NCBI RefSeq assembly: GCF_025961475.1
Contig: NZ_JAOQNS010000004.1
Coordinates: 310,001 to 374,000, forward strand
DNA from: Rhodobium gokarnense
GTDB taxonomy: Bacteria > Pseudomonadota > Alphaproteobacteria > Rhizobiales > Rhodobiaceae
DNA length: 64,000 nucleotides
Direction of reading: 5' to 3'
The position numbers and the translations under genes are program-made. Below are positions 39,183-48,584 of this stretch, in pieces. The stretch's first letter is position 1. Every line of letters begins with the position of its first letter. The notes below the pieces were generated by a model, which saw nothing but the letters and a program-made list of their open reading frames with translations, searched no databases and was not told the origin of the DNA.

Positions 39183-40187
39183 TTGCAGCAGCGCAAACTC
39201 GGCCCCTTCGACAGTTCCGCGGTCGCCGTCGGCTGCATGAACCTGTCCCACGCCTACGGCACGCCGCCGGGCGAGGAGGCCGGGTCGGAGCTGCTCCTGA
39301 AGGCGCTCGACCGCGGCTACACCCTGTTCGACACGGCCGCGCTCTACGGCTTCGGCGCGAACGAGAAGCTGGTCGGCAGGACGCTGTCGGCGCGGCGCGA
39401 CGAGTTCCTGCTCGCCAGTAAGTGCGGCATGGACAGGAACGACGAGGGCAAGCGTGAGATCAACGGCCGGCCGGAGGTCATGCGCCGCACGGTGGAGAAC
39501 TCGCTGAGGAATCTCAACACCGACGTCCTCGACCTGTGCTACCTGCACCGCTGGGACAAGAGGGTGCCGATCGAGGAGAGCATCGGCGCGCTTGCCGATA
39601 TGGTCCAGGAAGGCAAGCTCCGCACGATCGGCCTGTCGGAGGTCTCGGCCGCCACCGTCAAGAAGGCGCACGCCGTCCACCCCGTGACGGCGGTGCAGTC
39701 GGAATATTCGCTGTGGACGCGCAACCCGGAGATTGGCGTCATCGAGGCCTGCGCGGAGATCGGCGCGGCCTTCGTCGCCTTCTCGCCGCTCGCCCGCAAG
39801 TTTCTCACCGGCACGCTGCGGGACGTCGCCGTCCTGGAGGACAAGGACCTGCGCAAGGGCATGCCGCGGTTCCAGCCGGACACCTATGCCAAAAACCTTG
39901 CGCTCCTCGACGGCTTTGCCGAAATCGCCAGGGACACCGGCTGTTCCATGGCCGAGCTGGCGCTTGCCTGGGTGCTCGCCAAGGCCGACCACATCATCGC
40001 GCTGCCCGGCACCACCAGTCTCGACCACCTGGCGGAAAATGCGGGCGCGGCGGAGATCGCGCTGACGCCGGAGACGATTGCCCGCTGCGAGGCGCTGATC
40101 AACGAGAAGACGGTGCACGGCCCGCGCTATCCGGCCGGCACGCAACAGGAAATCGATACGGAGGAGTTCGCGGAAAGCGAACTCTGA
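39183..40187 (+). CDS. Aldo/keto reductase
   Basis: The 334-residue NADPH-dependent reductase shows the AKR tetrad: Asp in LFDTAALYG with the catalytic Tyr, Lys in LLASKCG and His in CYLHRWD. FSPLARKFLTG and IALPGTTSLDHL mark the cofactor end. It probably reduces an aldehyde or ketone intermediate, but the target is unknown. TTG at 39183 behind CGGAG is preferred over a TTG at 39159. It lies between ligC and a TRAP transporter in the same direction. Confidence 0.88.
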   Translation: MQQRKLGPFDSSAVAVGCMNLSHAYGTPPGEEAGSELLLKALDRGYTLFDTAALYGFGANEKLVGRTLSARRDEFLLASKCGMDRNDEGKREINGRPEVMRRTVENSLRNLNTDVLDLCYLHRWDKRVPIEESIGALADMVQEGKLRTIGLSEVSAATVKKAHAVHPVTAVQSEYSLWTRNPEIGVIEACAEIGAAFVAFSPLARKFLTGTLRDVAVLEDKDLRKGMPRFQPDTYAKNLALLDGFAEIARDTGCSMAELALAWVLAKADHIIALPGTTSLDHLAENAGAAEIALTPETIARCEALINEKTVHGPRYPAGTQQEIDTEEFAESEL

Positions 40188-40265
40188 CGACCGCAACCAC
40201 CGGACGGACGCGCCAAGAAAAAAACCGTCCGGATGACACCTAAGGAAACCCAAAGGGAGAGCACA

Positions 40266-41288
40266 ATGAAAAAGATTCTGATGACTGCCGCAGCGGCGAC
40301 GGCCGTTGCGCTCGCCAGCTTCGTGCCGGCCAGTGCCGCCGACGTCACCATCCGCCTCGGCCATCTGTGGCCGTCCGTCGCCGGCATCCACAAGGACCTC
40401 CTGGTGAAGTGGGGCGAGAAGGTCGAGGCCGATTCCGAGGGCCGCATCTCGGTCGAGATCTATCCGTCCTCGACGCTGGCGAAGCCGCCGGCACAGTATG
40501 ATGCGGTGACCACCGGCATCATGGACGCCACCATGACCATCCAGGGCTATTCGGCGAACCGCTTCCCGCTGACCCAGATCGTGGAACTGCCGGGCCTTGC
40601 CAAGAACGGCCGGCACGGCTCCTGCATCCTGCAGGGCCTTTATGACGAGGGCCTGCTCGCCGACGAGTACACCGATACCCATCCGCTGTTCCTGATGACG
40701 CACGGACCGGGCCTGATCCATACCGCGGAAAAGACCGTCAAGGTGCCGGGCGATCTGGCCGGCCTGCGCATCCGCCGGCCCACCACCGTCGTCGCCAAGC
40801 TCCTGGAAGACTTCGGCGCCCAGCCGGTCGGCATGCCGGCCCCGGCGTCCTACCAGTCGATGCAGCGCGGCGTCATCGACGGCGTGGCGCTGCCCTGGGA
40901 GGGCGCGCTGGCGTTCCGCCTCAACGAGCTCGCCGAGCACCACACCGAGGTCGGCGGCCTCTATACCCTTTCCTTCGTCGTCACCATGAACAAGCGCGTC
41001 TATGACGGCCTGCCGGACGATCTGAAGAAGGTCATCGACGACAACAGCGGCAAGGAATGGTCCGGCAAGGGCGGCGACGTCTTCGATGCGCTCGACGTCA
41101 AGGGCCGCAAGCAGGCCGAGGAGGCCGGCCACGAGATCATCGAGGTCGAGGGCGGCATCGAGAACCCGGACTGGAAGCCGGCGCTGACCGGCGCCACCGA
41201 AGCCTATATCAAGGAGCTTCAGGACAAGGGCCTGCCCGGCCAGAAGGTCTATGACCGGGCCCTGGAACTGGCCCAGAGCTGCCTGTAG
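40266..41288 (+). CDS. TRAP transporter substrate-binding protein (DctP family), system 1
   Basis: The 340-residue protein begins with a Sec signal peptide (MKKILMTAAAATAVALASF, cut after ASA). The DctP fold follows, with IRLGHLWPSVAGIHKD and LRIRRPTTVVAKLLEDFG carrying the conserved arginine that binds the ligand carboxylate. It captures an organic acid in the periplasm for the DctQM permease encoded next. The location in the ligAB operon suggests an aromatic acid or a pathway product. Confidence 0.94.
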   Translation: MKKILMTAAAATAVALASFVPASAADVTIRLGHLWPSVAGIHKDLLVKWGEKVEADSEGRISVEIYPSSTLAKPPAQYDAVTTGIMDATMTIQGYSANRFPLTQIVELPGLAKNGRHGSCILQGLYDEGLLADEYTDTHPLFLMTHGPGLIHTAEKTVKVPGDLAGLRIRRPTTVVAKLLEDFGAQPVGMPAPASYQSMQRGVIDGVALPWEGALAFRLNELAEHHTEVGGLYTLSFVVTMNKRVYDGLPDDLKKVIDDNSGKEWSGKGGDVFDALDVKGRKQAEEAGHEIIEVEGGIENPDWKPALTGATEAYIKELQDKGLPGQKVYDRALELAQSCL

Positions 41289-41316
41289 GCCGCCGGACGA
41301 GGGGAGTTAAGCGATC

Positions 41317-41826
41317 GTGCGCCTCGCAATGAACGTCGTCCGCCGCATCGCGCACGCCATGCACATGGTGGCCGGCGTTCTCCTCATCGTCATGGCCGTG
41401 ACGGTGCTGATCGAGGTCGTCACCCGCGCCCTGTTCGGGGCGACGGACGGCGCCCTCGATCTGACCATCCGCGGCGGCGTGGAGATCGTCAGCTACAGCC
41501 TCCTGTTCATGGTGCTGTTCGCGCTGCCCTATTCGGTCAGCCGCGGCCAGGTCATCGTCGACCTTTTCACCGAGAACATGAGCGAGCGGCTGAAGATGCT
41601 GCTCGCCGGCATCTATACGCTCGGCTTCAGCTTCCTGGGGTTCGCCATGGCCACCCGCTTCTACGAGAGCGTCGGGCGGGTCGCCATGACCGGCGAGACC
41701 ACCCAGGACCTGCTGATCCCGCTCACCTACATCTACGCGATCAGCGCGTTCGCCACCTTCATGCTCGGCCTGCGCGGCCTGTTCGTTGCGATCGATGAAA
41801 TCGGCAAGGGGCTGAAGACCTCATGA
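41317..41826 (+). CDS. TRAP transporter small permease (DctQ), system 1
   Basis: This 169-residue protein has four hydrophobic helices with the DctQ pattern (TVLIEVVTRALFG, YSVSRGQVIVDLF). It links the binding protein to DctM in the inner membrane. GTG at 41317 follows GGGGAG. It overlaps the DctM gene by 4 bases. Confidence 0.92.
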   Translation: MRLAMNVVRRIAHAMHMVAGVLLIVMAVTVLIEVVTRALFGATDGALDLTIRGGVEIVSYSLLFMVLFALPYSVSRGQVIVDLFTENMSERLKMLLAGIYTLGFSFLGFAMATRFYESVGRVAMTGETTQDLLIPLTYIYAISAFATFMLGLRGLFVAIDEIGKGLKTS

Positions 41827-43109
41827 GTGCGTCGGTGATTGGGTATATCTGTATCGCCGGCATGCTGGCGCTGATCGCGGTCCGTTGTCCGGTCTCGCTG
41901 GCCATGGCGGCCACCGGCTTTATCGGCTTCGGCCTCATCGTGGCGTTCCCGCCGGCCTTTTCGATCCTCGATACCGGGCCGTTCGAGACGCTGACCAATT
42001 TCGATTTCAGCCCGATCCCGATGTTCATCCTGATGGGTGTGTTCGCCTCCAAGGCGAAGATGTCGGCGGAGCTGTTCTCCGGGGCGCGGACGCTGTTCGG
42101 CGGCTGGCGGGGCGGAATGGCGCTTGCCGCGGTCACCTCATGCGGCGTCTTTTCCGCGATTTCCGGCTCGTCGCTGGCGACCGCCGCCAGCATGGCCCGG
42201 GTCGCCCTGCCGGAGATGCGAAAGCGCGGCTACGCATCGTCGCTGGCGACGGGAACGCTCGCCGCCGGCGGCACGCTCGGCATCATGATCCCGCCGTCGA
42301 TCGCGCTCTTGCTCTATGCGCTGATCACCGAGCAGTCGGTCGGCCAGATGTTCATCGCCGGCATCATGCCGGGCATCCTCGGGCTTATCCTCTACTGTGT
42401 GGCGATCGCCATCCTCGTCGCCCTCAGGCCGAACCTTGCAACGCCCGGCGATCCGACGACGCTGAAGGAAAAGATCGTCGGCCTGAAGGGCCTTGCCCCG
42501 TTCGGCGGCATCTTCGCCTTCATCATCGGCGGCATCTATGGCGGCTTTTTCACGCCGACCGAGGCCGCCGCCGTCGGCGCCGCCGGCACCTTCTTCATCG
42601 CCCTTTTCCGCGGCATGACGCTGGCCCAGTTCCGCGAGGCGATCGAGGAGACGCTGTTCCTCTCGGCCATGATCTTCTTCATGATCATCGGCGCGGAGAT
42701 CTTCGGCACCTTCCTGACGGTGTCGCGCATCTCCTTCACGCTGGTCGAGTTCGTCGGCGGGCTCGGCCTGCCGCCCTACGCCATCCTCCTGGCGGTGCTG
42801 CTGCTCTACATGCTGCTCGGCTGCGTCATGGACAGCATCGCCATGCTGCTCCTGACCGTGCCGGTGGTGTACCCGATCGTCATTGCGGCGGGCTTCGATC
42901 CGATCTGGTTCGGCGTCATCTCGGTCATCACCGTGGAACTCGGCCTGATCACGCCGCCGGTCGGCATGAATGTCTTCGTCATCAAGACCGTTGCGCCTGA
43001 GGTCCCGATCCGGGAGATCTTCAAGGGCGTCTTCCCGTTCGTCCTTTCCGACATGGTCCGGCTCGGTCTTCTCATCCTCTTCCCTTGGCTTGCGCTCGGA
43101 TTGCTCTAG
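41823..43109 (+). CDS. TRAP transporter large permease (DctM), system 1
   Basis: The 428-residue protein is the 12-helix sodium-coupled channel subunit. AAVTSCGVFSAISGSSLATA, LGIMIPPSIALLLYA, GFFTPTEAAAVGA and LGLITPPVGMNVFV are family hallmarks. It works with the DctP and DctQ proteins just upstream. A bacteriohemerythrin gene follows 11 bases later. Confidence 0.95.
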   Translation: MSASVIGYICIAGMLALIAVRCPVSLAMAATGFIGFGLIVAFPPAFSILDTGPFETLTNFDFSPIPMFILMGVFASKAKMSAELFSGARTLFGGWRGGMALAAVTSCGVFSAISGSSLATAASMARVALPEMRKRGYASSLATGTLAAGGTLGIMIPPSIALLLYALITEQSVGQMFIAGIMPGILGLILYCVAIAILVALRPNLATPGDPTTLKEKIVGLKGLAPFGGIFAFIIGGIYGGFFTPTEAAAVGAAGTFFIALFRGMTLAQFREAIEETLFLSAMIFFMIIGAEIFGTFLTVSRISFTLVEFVGGLGLPPYAILLAVLLLYMLLGCVMDSIAMLLLTVPVVYPIVIAAGFDPIWFGVISVITVELGLITPPVGMNVFVIKTVAPEVPIREIFKGVFPFVLSDMVRLGLLILFPWLALGLL

Positions 43110-43120
43110 GATTTCATCAT

Positions 43121-43534
43121 ATGATCGAATCCAAATGGTCACAGGAATACAGCGTCGGCGACGAGGCCATCGACGACGATCACAAGGGCCTGTTCGAGCT
43201 CATCGACATGCTGCAGCATGCCGATCGCAGCGAAATCGACATGGCCGAGATCATCGCCGAGCTGGAGGATTACGCCGAGGAGCACTTCGCGCGCGAGGAG
43301 ATCTACATGCGCGAGGAGGGCTTCCCCGACCTCAAGCACCATATCGAGGAGCACAAGGCGTTCGTCGAATGGCTTGAGACCATCAAGAAGACCTACCGGC
43401 GGGCCGCGGAAAGCCCGTTCCAGGTCGGCGAGGTGGTCAACGACTTTCTGGTGGAATGGCTGCGCAACCACATCATGACCGAGGACATGAAGTACCGCGA
43501 CTATATCCTCGCCAAGAAGAAAGAGCCGGCCTGA
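43121..43534 (+). CDS. Bacteriohemerythrin
   Basis: The 137-residue four-helix bundle has the diiron ligands in the expected order: His in DDDHKGLFEL, His and Glu in HFAREE, two His in HHIEEHKAF, and the final His and Asp in NHIMTEDMKY. Such proteins bind O2 reversibly and store, deliver or sense it. It lies 11 bases after the TRAP permease in the operon that encodes an O2-consuming, Fe(II)-dependent dioxygenase, so O2 supply or protection is a reasonable guess. ATG at 43121 gives the canonical N-terminus. Confidence 0.92.
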   Translation: MIESKWSQEYSVGDEAIDDDHKGLFELIDMLQHADRSEIDMAEIIAELEDYAEEHFAREEIYMREEGFPDLKHHIEEHKAFVEWLETIKKTYRRAAESPFQVGEVVNDFLVEWLRNHIMTEDMKYRDYILAKKKEPA

Positions 43535-43640
43535 CGCCTCGCGCCGGGCCCCGGCGTTCATTCCATCCCGATATGTGACGGCCGATGCGGCGACGGGGAG
43601 GGTGGTTGCCGCCGCTCGGCCTCTCGATGAACTGCCGCTG

Positions 43641-44366
43641 TTACAGGTGATTGAGCGGGTAGCGGCGCGGCCGGAGCCCACCCTGGAACCAGGTCACGAA
43701 ACTCTCGATCGAGAACACCGGCAGGCCGGTGGTGACCCTGATGTCGTCGGCATAGGGCATCATGTTGGTGCATTCCAGGACGATGGCGCCGAGGTCGGGA
43801 TTTCCCGCCTGCAGGTCGCGGGCGGCCTCCACATTGTCGCGGCGGGCGGCCTCCACATCCATTTCCATTTCGTCGGACAGGACGACGCGGCTGAACTCCC
43901 GGCCGCGTTCGGTCGAGCCGATCGGCGTGTCGAGCGGCACGTTGGCCTTGGTCAGGTGCTCCTCGGTCAGCGTCGAGCCGGAAATCGTCAGGATGCCGGC
44001 GCGCCGGCCCTTCGGCAGGAGCTGGTTGACGAGGTTGACCTGCATCAGGGACGAGGTGGCAACGGGCACCTCCACGGCATCGGCCAGCTCCTGCTGGAAC
44101 AGCGACAGGAAGCCGCAATTGGTGGTGATGCCGTCGACGCCGTCGGCAACCAGATCGCGGGCCGCCCGGATGAAGGCATCGAGCAGGCCCTCGGCCCGCT
44201 TGCGCACCACCCGGTCCGGCGAGGCTTCGCGCACCACCCGGTAGAGCACCGGGAAAGGCCAGGTCTCGGCATTGCCCATGTCCCCGGGGATGCGCGGAAA
44301 CTTGGCATCCAGCATCAGAATGCCGACGGAAGCGCCATAGATCGATTTGCCACCCGTTACCCTCAT
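43641..44366 (-). CDS. Aspartate/glutamate racemase-family protein
   Basis: The 241-residue protein has the two cysteines of the superfamily, in GITTNCGFLSLFQ and VLECTNMMPYA, which usually act as paired acid-base catalysts in racemases or decarboxylases. ATG at 44366 has AAGGAG 5 bases upstream; the longer frame to 44444 is unlikely. It is divergent from a ThDP enzyme with 109 bases between, and near a D-amino-acid-dehydrogenase-like flavoprotein. Racemisation of an amino or hydroxy acid is possible but the substrate is unknown. Confidence 0.87.
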   Translation of the reverse strand: MRVTGGKSIYGASVGILMLDAKFPRIPGDMGNAETWPFPVLYRVVREASPDRVVRKRAEGLLDAFIRAARDLVADGVDGITTNCGFLSLFQQELADAVEVPVATSSLMQVNLVNQLLPKGRRAGILTISGSTLTEEHLTKANVPLDTPIGSTERGREFSRVVLSDEMEMDVEAARRDNVEAARDLQAGNPDLGAIVLECTNMMPYADDIRVTTGLPVFSIESFVTWFQGGLRPRRYPLNHL

Positions 44367-44475
44367 GGGAACTCCTTTCAGTTGCTTGACCCCATGGCCA
44401 AGGCCGTGCCTACTCTTAATGGTCCGGGACAACGATACCACCAAAAGGTCAGGGCATAAGGAGTTCCAGCGTCAC

Positions 44476-46176
44476 ATGGGCCAGGCCTTTTCCAACCAGT
44501 TGACCGGGGCGGAGGCGATGGTCCTCATGCTCCAGCGCCACGGCGTCAAGCACATGTTCGGGCTTTGCGGCGACACCACGCTGCCGTTCTACGATGCGCT
44601 CTCCCGGCTCGACCACGGCATCACCCATTTCCTGACCCGCGACGAACGGCACGCGGCCTATATGGCCGACGGCTATGCGCGCGTGACCGGACGGCCCGGC
44701 GTCTGCGAGGGCCCGTCGGGGGGCGGGGCGACCTACATCCTTCCCGGTGTCGTCGAAGCCAACGAGAGCTCGATCCCGATCCTTGCCATCACCACGGACG
44801 TCTCGACGACGTCGCGCGGCCGCTATGCGCTGACCGAGCTTGACCAGACGGCGCTGTTCCGGCCGCTGACCAAATGGAACGCCTCGCTGGACGATGCCGG
44901 CCGGCTGCCGGCGATGGTCCGGGCCGCGTTCCGGGCGATGACCACCGGGCGGCCGGGGACGGCGCATCTGGCGTTTCCGTTCGACACCCAGAAGGCGCCG
45001 GTCGACGGCGAAGAGATCTGGGTCGACGACCGGCACAGGACGTTTCCGGCGGAACCCGCCGCGCCCGATCCGGCGGCTATCCGGGAGGCGGCGAAGCTTC
45101 TCGCCAATGCGCGCTCCGCCGTCCTCGTCTGCGGCGGCGGCCCTGTGATTTCGGGTGCTGCGGCCGAACTGAAGGCGCTTGCCGACCGGCTCGACCTGCC
45201 GGTCGCGACCTCGGTATCCGGCCAGGGGGCGATCGCGGAGACCGATCCCCAGGCGCTCGGCGTCGTCGGCTCCAATGGCGGGGTCGCGGCCACCCGCGCC
45301 GTCGTCGATGCCGCCGACCTCGTCGTCTTCATCGGCTGCCGAACGGGTTCGGTGACGACGGAGCGCTGGCGCTCGCCGCCGCCGGGCCGCCCGGTCATCC
45401 ATATCGACAGCGATCCGATGGTGATTGGCGCCAATTATCCGACGGAGGTCGCCATAGCGGCCGACGCGCGGCTCGCGCTTGCAGCCCTCAACGCCGAACT
45501 GGAGGCAATGGGCGCGGCCGAGTCCCAGGACGGGCGCGCGCGGGCAGAGGCCGCCTGGCGGGCGAAGCTCGCCGAGTTCGCGCCGCTGGCGGCGAGCGCC
45601 GAGACGCCGATCCGCCCGGAGCGGGTCATCCAGGCGCTTTCCGACCTCCTCGATGACGACGCCATCATCGTTGCCGATCCGGGAACGCCGTGCCCCTATT
45701 TCTCCGCCCACTATCGCTGGCGCAAGGCCGGGCGCCACTTCATCACCAATCGCGGCCATGGCGGGCTGGGCTACGCCCTCGGGGCCGCCATGGGCGCCCA
45801 TGTGGGGCGGCCGGACGTCAGGACCGTGGCGGTGATGGGCGACGGCTCCTTCGGCTTCTGCGTCGGCGAGTTCGAGACGATCACGCGGCACCGGATGCCG
45901 ATCACCTCGATCGTCTTTTCCAACTCCGTCTTCGGCTGGATCAAGGCCGGCCAGAATTCCGGCTTCGGCCAGCGCTTCTACAATGTGGACTTCTCGCGCA
46001 CCGACCATGCCGCCGTGGCGGCCGCCTACGGCATCAAGTCGTGGCGGGTGGAGGATCCGGAAGACCTTTCGGGCGTGCTGAGAGAAGCGCTTGCCCATGA
46101 TGGGCCGACGCTGGTCGACGTGATTTCCCAGCCGTTGCACGAGGCGGCGGCGCCGGTCTCGGAATGGGTGGCCTGA
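44476..46176 (+). CDS. Thiamine-diphosphate-dependent enzyme, acetolactate synthase-like
   Basis: The 566-residue protein has the three ThDP-enzyme domains: N-terminal Pyr domain with the glutamate in RDERHAAYMADGYARVTG, middle domain, and C-terminal PP domain with GDGSFGFCVGEFETI closing as GDG...N for Mg-ThDP. It resembles acetolactate synthase, benzoylformate decarboxylase and sulfoacetaldehyde acetyltransferase. Which keto acid it uses cannot be read. ATG at 44476 is the first plausible start after AAGGAG at 44458. It stands divergent from the racemase-family gene. Confidence 0.88.
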   Translation: MGQAFSNQLTGAEAMVLMLQRHGVKHMFGLCGDTTLPFYDALSRLDHGITHFLTRDERHAAYMADGYARVTGRPGVCEGPSGGGATYILPGVVEANESSIPILAITTDVSTTSRGRYALTELDQTALFRPLTKWNASLDDAGRLPAMVRAAFRAMTTGRPGTAHLAFPFDTQKAPVDGEEIWVDDRHRTFPAEPAAPDPAAIREAAKLLANARSAVLVCGGGPVISGAAAELKALADRLDLPVATSVSGQGAIAETDPQALGVVGSNGGVAATRAVVDAADLVVFIGCRTGSVTTERWRSPPPGRPVIHIDSDPMVIGANYPTEVAIAADARLALAALNAELEAMGAAESQDGRARAEAAWRAKLAEFAPLAASAETPIRPERVIQALSDLLDDDAIIVADPGTPCPYFSAHYRWRKAGRHFITNRGHGGLGYALGAAMGAHVGRPDVRTVAVMGDGSFGFCVGEFETITRHRMPITSIVFSNSVFGWIKAGQNSGFGQRFYNVDFSRTDHAAVAAAYGIKSWRVEDPEDLSGVLREALAHDGPTLVDVISQPLHEAAAPVSEWVA

Positions 46177-46193
46177 GCCGGTGCGACAGTATT

Positions 46194-46212
46194 CATCGAT
46201 AATTTATCGATG
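46194..46212. promoter_or_regulatory. 19-bp palindrome upstream of the flavoprotein-TRAP operon
   Basis: CATCGATAA-T-TTATCGATG is a perfect 9-bp inverted repeat around one base, 69 bases before the flavoprotein start. It is a likely operator for a regulator not identified in the window. Confidence 0.6.
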
Positions 46213-46280
46213 TTTTCTTGTTAAAAGACCCGTCGGTGATACGATGACCGCAATAGGCGCAAAAGCGCCAGGGGAACAAC

Positions 46281-47552
46281 ATGGCTGAGGGTGCAACAGA
46301 CCGGGAGGCCGGCCGCAAGACAATTGCGGTCGTCGGTGCGGGGATTGTCGGCGTGGCGAGCGCGCTGTGGCTGCAGCGCGACGGCCACGACGTGGTGCTG
46401 ATCGACCGGGGAGAGCCGGGCGACGGTACGAGCTACGGCAATGGCGGCATCCTTGCCTCCTGCGCCGTCGTGCCGGTGACCGTGCCGGGGCTGTTCCTGA
46501 AGGCCCCGAAGATGCTGTTCAGCCCGAACGAGCCGCTGTTCCTGAAATGGTCGTACCTGCCGAAGCTGATGCCCTGGCTGCTGCGCTATATCAGCCACGC
46601 CAACGCCAGGGACACCAAGCGCATCGCCGAGGCGCTTTGCCCGATCATCGGCGACAGCCTTGCCGACCACCAGGCGCTGGCCGCCGGCACGCCGGCGGAA
46701 AAATGGCTGGTGCCGAGCGACTATCTCTATCTCTACCGCAACCGCGCTCATTTCCAGGAAGACGCCTTCGGCTGGTCGGTGCGCAAATTCCATCGCTTCG
46801 AATGGGATGAGCTGGAGGGGCCTGAATTCCAGGCCTATGACCCGGTGTTCGCAAAGGAAATCGGGTTTGCCGCGGTGCTGAAGAACCACGGGCGGATCGC
46901 CGATCCGGGGCGCTATGTGAAGGACCTTGCTGCCCATTTCGTCGCAAACGGCGGCAGACGGATCACCGCCGAGGTCTCCGATTTCGTTCGGGAAAACGGC
47001 AAGGTAACGGGCGTGCGCGCGGCCGGTGAGACGATCCCGTGCGAGGCCGCGGTTCTGGCGACGGGCGTCTGGTCGAAGGGGCTGACGGCAAAGCTCGGCC
47101 TTACCGTGCCGCTGGAAAGCGAGCGCGGCTATCACATCGAGCTCTTCGAGCCGAGCGTCATGCCGAAATCGCCGTCGATGATCGCGTCGGGCAAGTTCGT
47201 CGCAACGCCGATGGAGGGCCGGCTCCGGCTGGCCGGCATCGTGGAGTTCGGCGGCCTTGAGGCATCGCCCTCGCGCGCGCCGTTCGATCTTTTGATGCGC
47301 AACATCAAGGCGGCGATCCCCGGCATCACCTGGAAAAAGACCGAGGAATGGATGGGCCACCGGCCGGCACCGTCGGACTCCATCCCGCTGATCGGCCCGG
47401 TGCCGGGCGCCAAGAACGTCTATCTCGGCTACGGCCACCACCATGTGGGCCTCACCGGCGGGCCGAAGACCGGCCGACTGCTTTCCCAGATGATTTCCGG
47501 CAAGACGCCGAATATCGACCTTGCACCCTATGCACCTTCGCGATTTCAATAG
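46281..47552 (+). CDS. FAD-dependent oxidoreductase, D-amino acid dehydrogenase-like
   Basis: The 423-residue DAO-family flavoprotein has the dinucleotide-binding motif VVGAGIVGVASALWL, then TSYGNGGILA and, near the end, YLGYGHHHVGLTGGP. DadA-like enzymes oxidise D-amino acids to keto acids and pass electrons to quinones. The neighbouring racemase-family and ThDP enzymes could act before and after such a step, but this is inference. GGGGAACAAC precedes the ATG. It is the first gene of an operon continuing into the second TRAP system. Confidence 0.9.
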   Translation: MAEGATDREAGRKTIAVVGAGIVGVASALWLQRDGHDVVLIDRGEPGDGTSYGNGGILASCAVVPVTVPGLFLKAPKMLFSPNEPLFLKWSYLPKLMPWLLRYISHANARDTKRIAEALCPIIGDSLADHQALAAGTPAEKWLVPSDYLYLYRNRAHFQEDAFGWSVRKFHRFEWDELEGPEFQAYDPVFAKEIGFAAVLKNHGRIADPGRYVKDLAAHFVANGGRRITAEVSDFVRENGKVTGVRAAGETIPCEAAVLATGVWSKGLTAKLGLTVPLESERGYHIELFEPSVMPKSPSMIASGKFVATPMEGRLRLAGIVEFGGLEASPSRAPFDLLMRNIKAAIPGITWKKTEEWMGHRPAPSDSIPLIGPVPGAKNVYLGYGHHHVGLTGGPKTGRLLSQMISGKTPNIDLAPYAPSRFQ

Positions 47553-47595
47553 GATCAGGCGGACCAGTATGCCGTCCAATAGAGGGAGAACACCG

Positions 47596-48570
47596 ATGAA
47601 ACGACTTGCAACGCTTCTTGCGACGACTGCACTCGTCGCGGTCGGCGCCACGTCCGCCCTGGCGGAGAAGTGGGATATGCCGCTCGCCTATGCCGCGACC
47701 AACTTCCATTCCGAAAACGCCGCCGAATTCGCCGCCTGCGTGACCAAGGGCACCGACGGCGCCATCGAGGTCGTCACCCATCCGTCCGGCTCGCTGTTCA
47801 AGGGCAACGAGATCAAGCGCGCCGTGCAGACCGGCCAGGCGCCGATCGGCGAACGGCTCCTTTCCGCCCACCAGAACGAGAACCCGATCTTCGGCGTCGA
47901 TTCCATCCCGTTCCTGGCGACCTCGTTCGATGCCCATGAAAAGCTCTGGAAGGCGGCGCAGGACACCGTCACCAAGGCGCTCGAAGAGCAGAACCTCGTC
48001 TATCTCTATTCCGTGCCGTGGCCGCCCCAGGGGCTTTACGTCAACAAGCCGGTGGACTCCGTCGCCGACCTCAAGGGCATCAAGTTCCGCTCCTATTCCA
48101 CCGCGACGGCCCGCATGGCCGAGCTGACCGGCATGCTGCCGGTGCAGGTGGAAGCGGCCGAGCTCAGCCAGGCGCTCGCCACCGGCGTTGCCGAGGCCTT
48201 CATCTCGTCGGGCGCCACCGGCTACGACCGCAAGGTCTGGGAGCACCTGTCGCATTTCTACGAGGTCGACGCCTGGCTGCCGCGCAACGCCATCTTCGTC
48301 AACAAGGATAGCTGGGACGGGCTCGACGAGGCGACGCAGACCGTGTTCCGCGATTGCGCCGCCACCGCCAAGGCCAACGGCCTGCAGCGCTCCAAGGACT
48401 ACACCCAGTTCACCCTCAACGGCCTGAAGGAAGGCGGCATGACCGTCGGCCCGGCGAGCGACACGCTGGTCAAGGAGCTGAAGGAGATCGGCGAGACCAT
48501 GACCAACGAATGGCTGGAAAGCGCCGGCGAGGAAGGCAAGGCCGTCATCGACGCCTACAAGGCCATGTAA
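47596..48570 (+). CDS. TRAP transporter substrate-binding protein (DctP family), system 2
   Basis: The 324-residue protein begins with a signal peptide (MKRLATLLATTALVAVGATS, cut after ALA). The DctP fold continues with YAATNFHSENAAEFA and LKGIKFRSYSTATARMAEL, which holds the conserved ligand-binding arginine. ATG at 47596 follows GGGAGAACACC; the frame to 47521 overlaps the flavoprotein. A stable hairpin after its stop may raise its expression over the permease genes. Confidence 0.93.
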   Translation: MKRLATLLATTALVAVGATSALAEKWDMPLAYAATNFHSENAAEFAACVTKGTDGAIEVVTHPSGSLFKGNEIKRAVQTGQAPIGERLLSAHQNENPIFGVDSIPFLATSFDAHEKLWKAAQDTVTKALEEQNLVYLYSVPWPPQGLYVNKPVDSVADLKGIKFRSYSTATARMAELTGMLPVQVEAAELSQALATGVAEAFISSGATGYDRKVWEHLSHFYEVDAWLPRNAIFVNKDSWDGLDEATQTVFRDCAATAKANGLQRSKDYTQFTLNGLKEGGMTVGPASDTLVKELKEIGETMTNEWLESAGEEGKAVIDAYKAM

Positions 48571-48584
48571 CCGCGCTTGCTTTG

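Noticed and set aside
39168-41132. Long antisense frame (654 codons)
   Set aside because: It covers the aldo/keto reductase and DctP genes on the other strand and has no recognisable motif or ribosome site.
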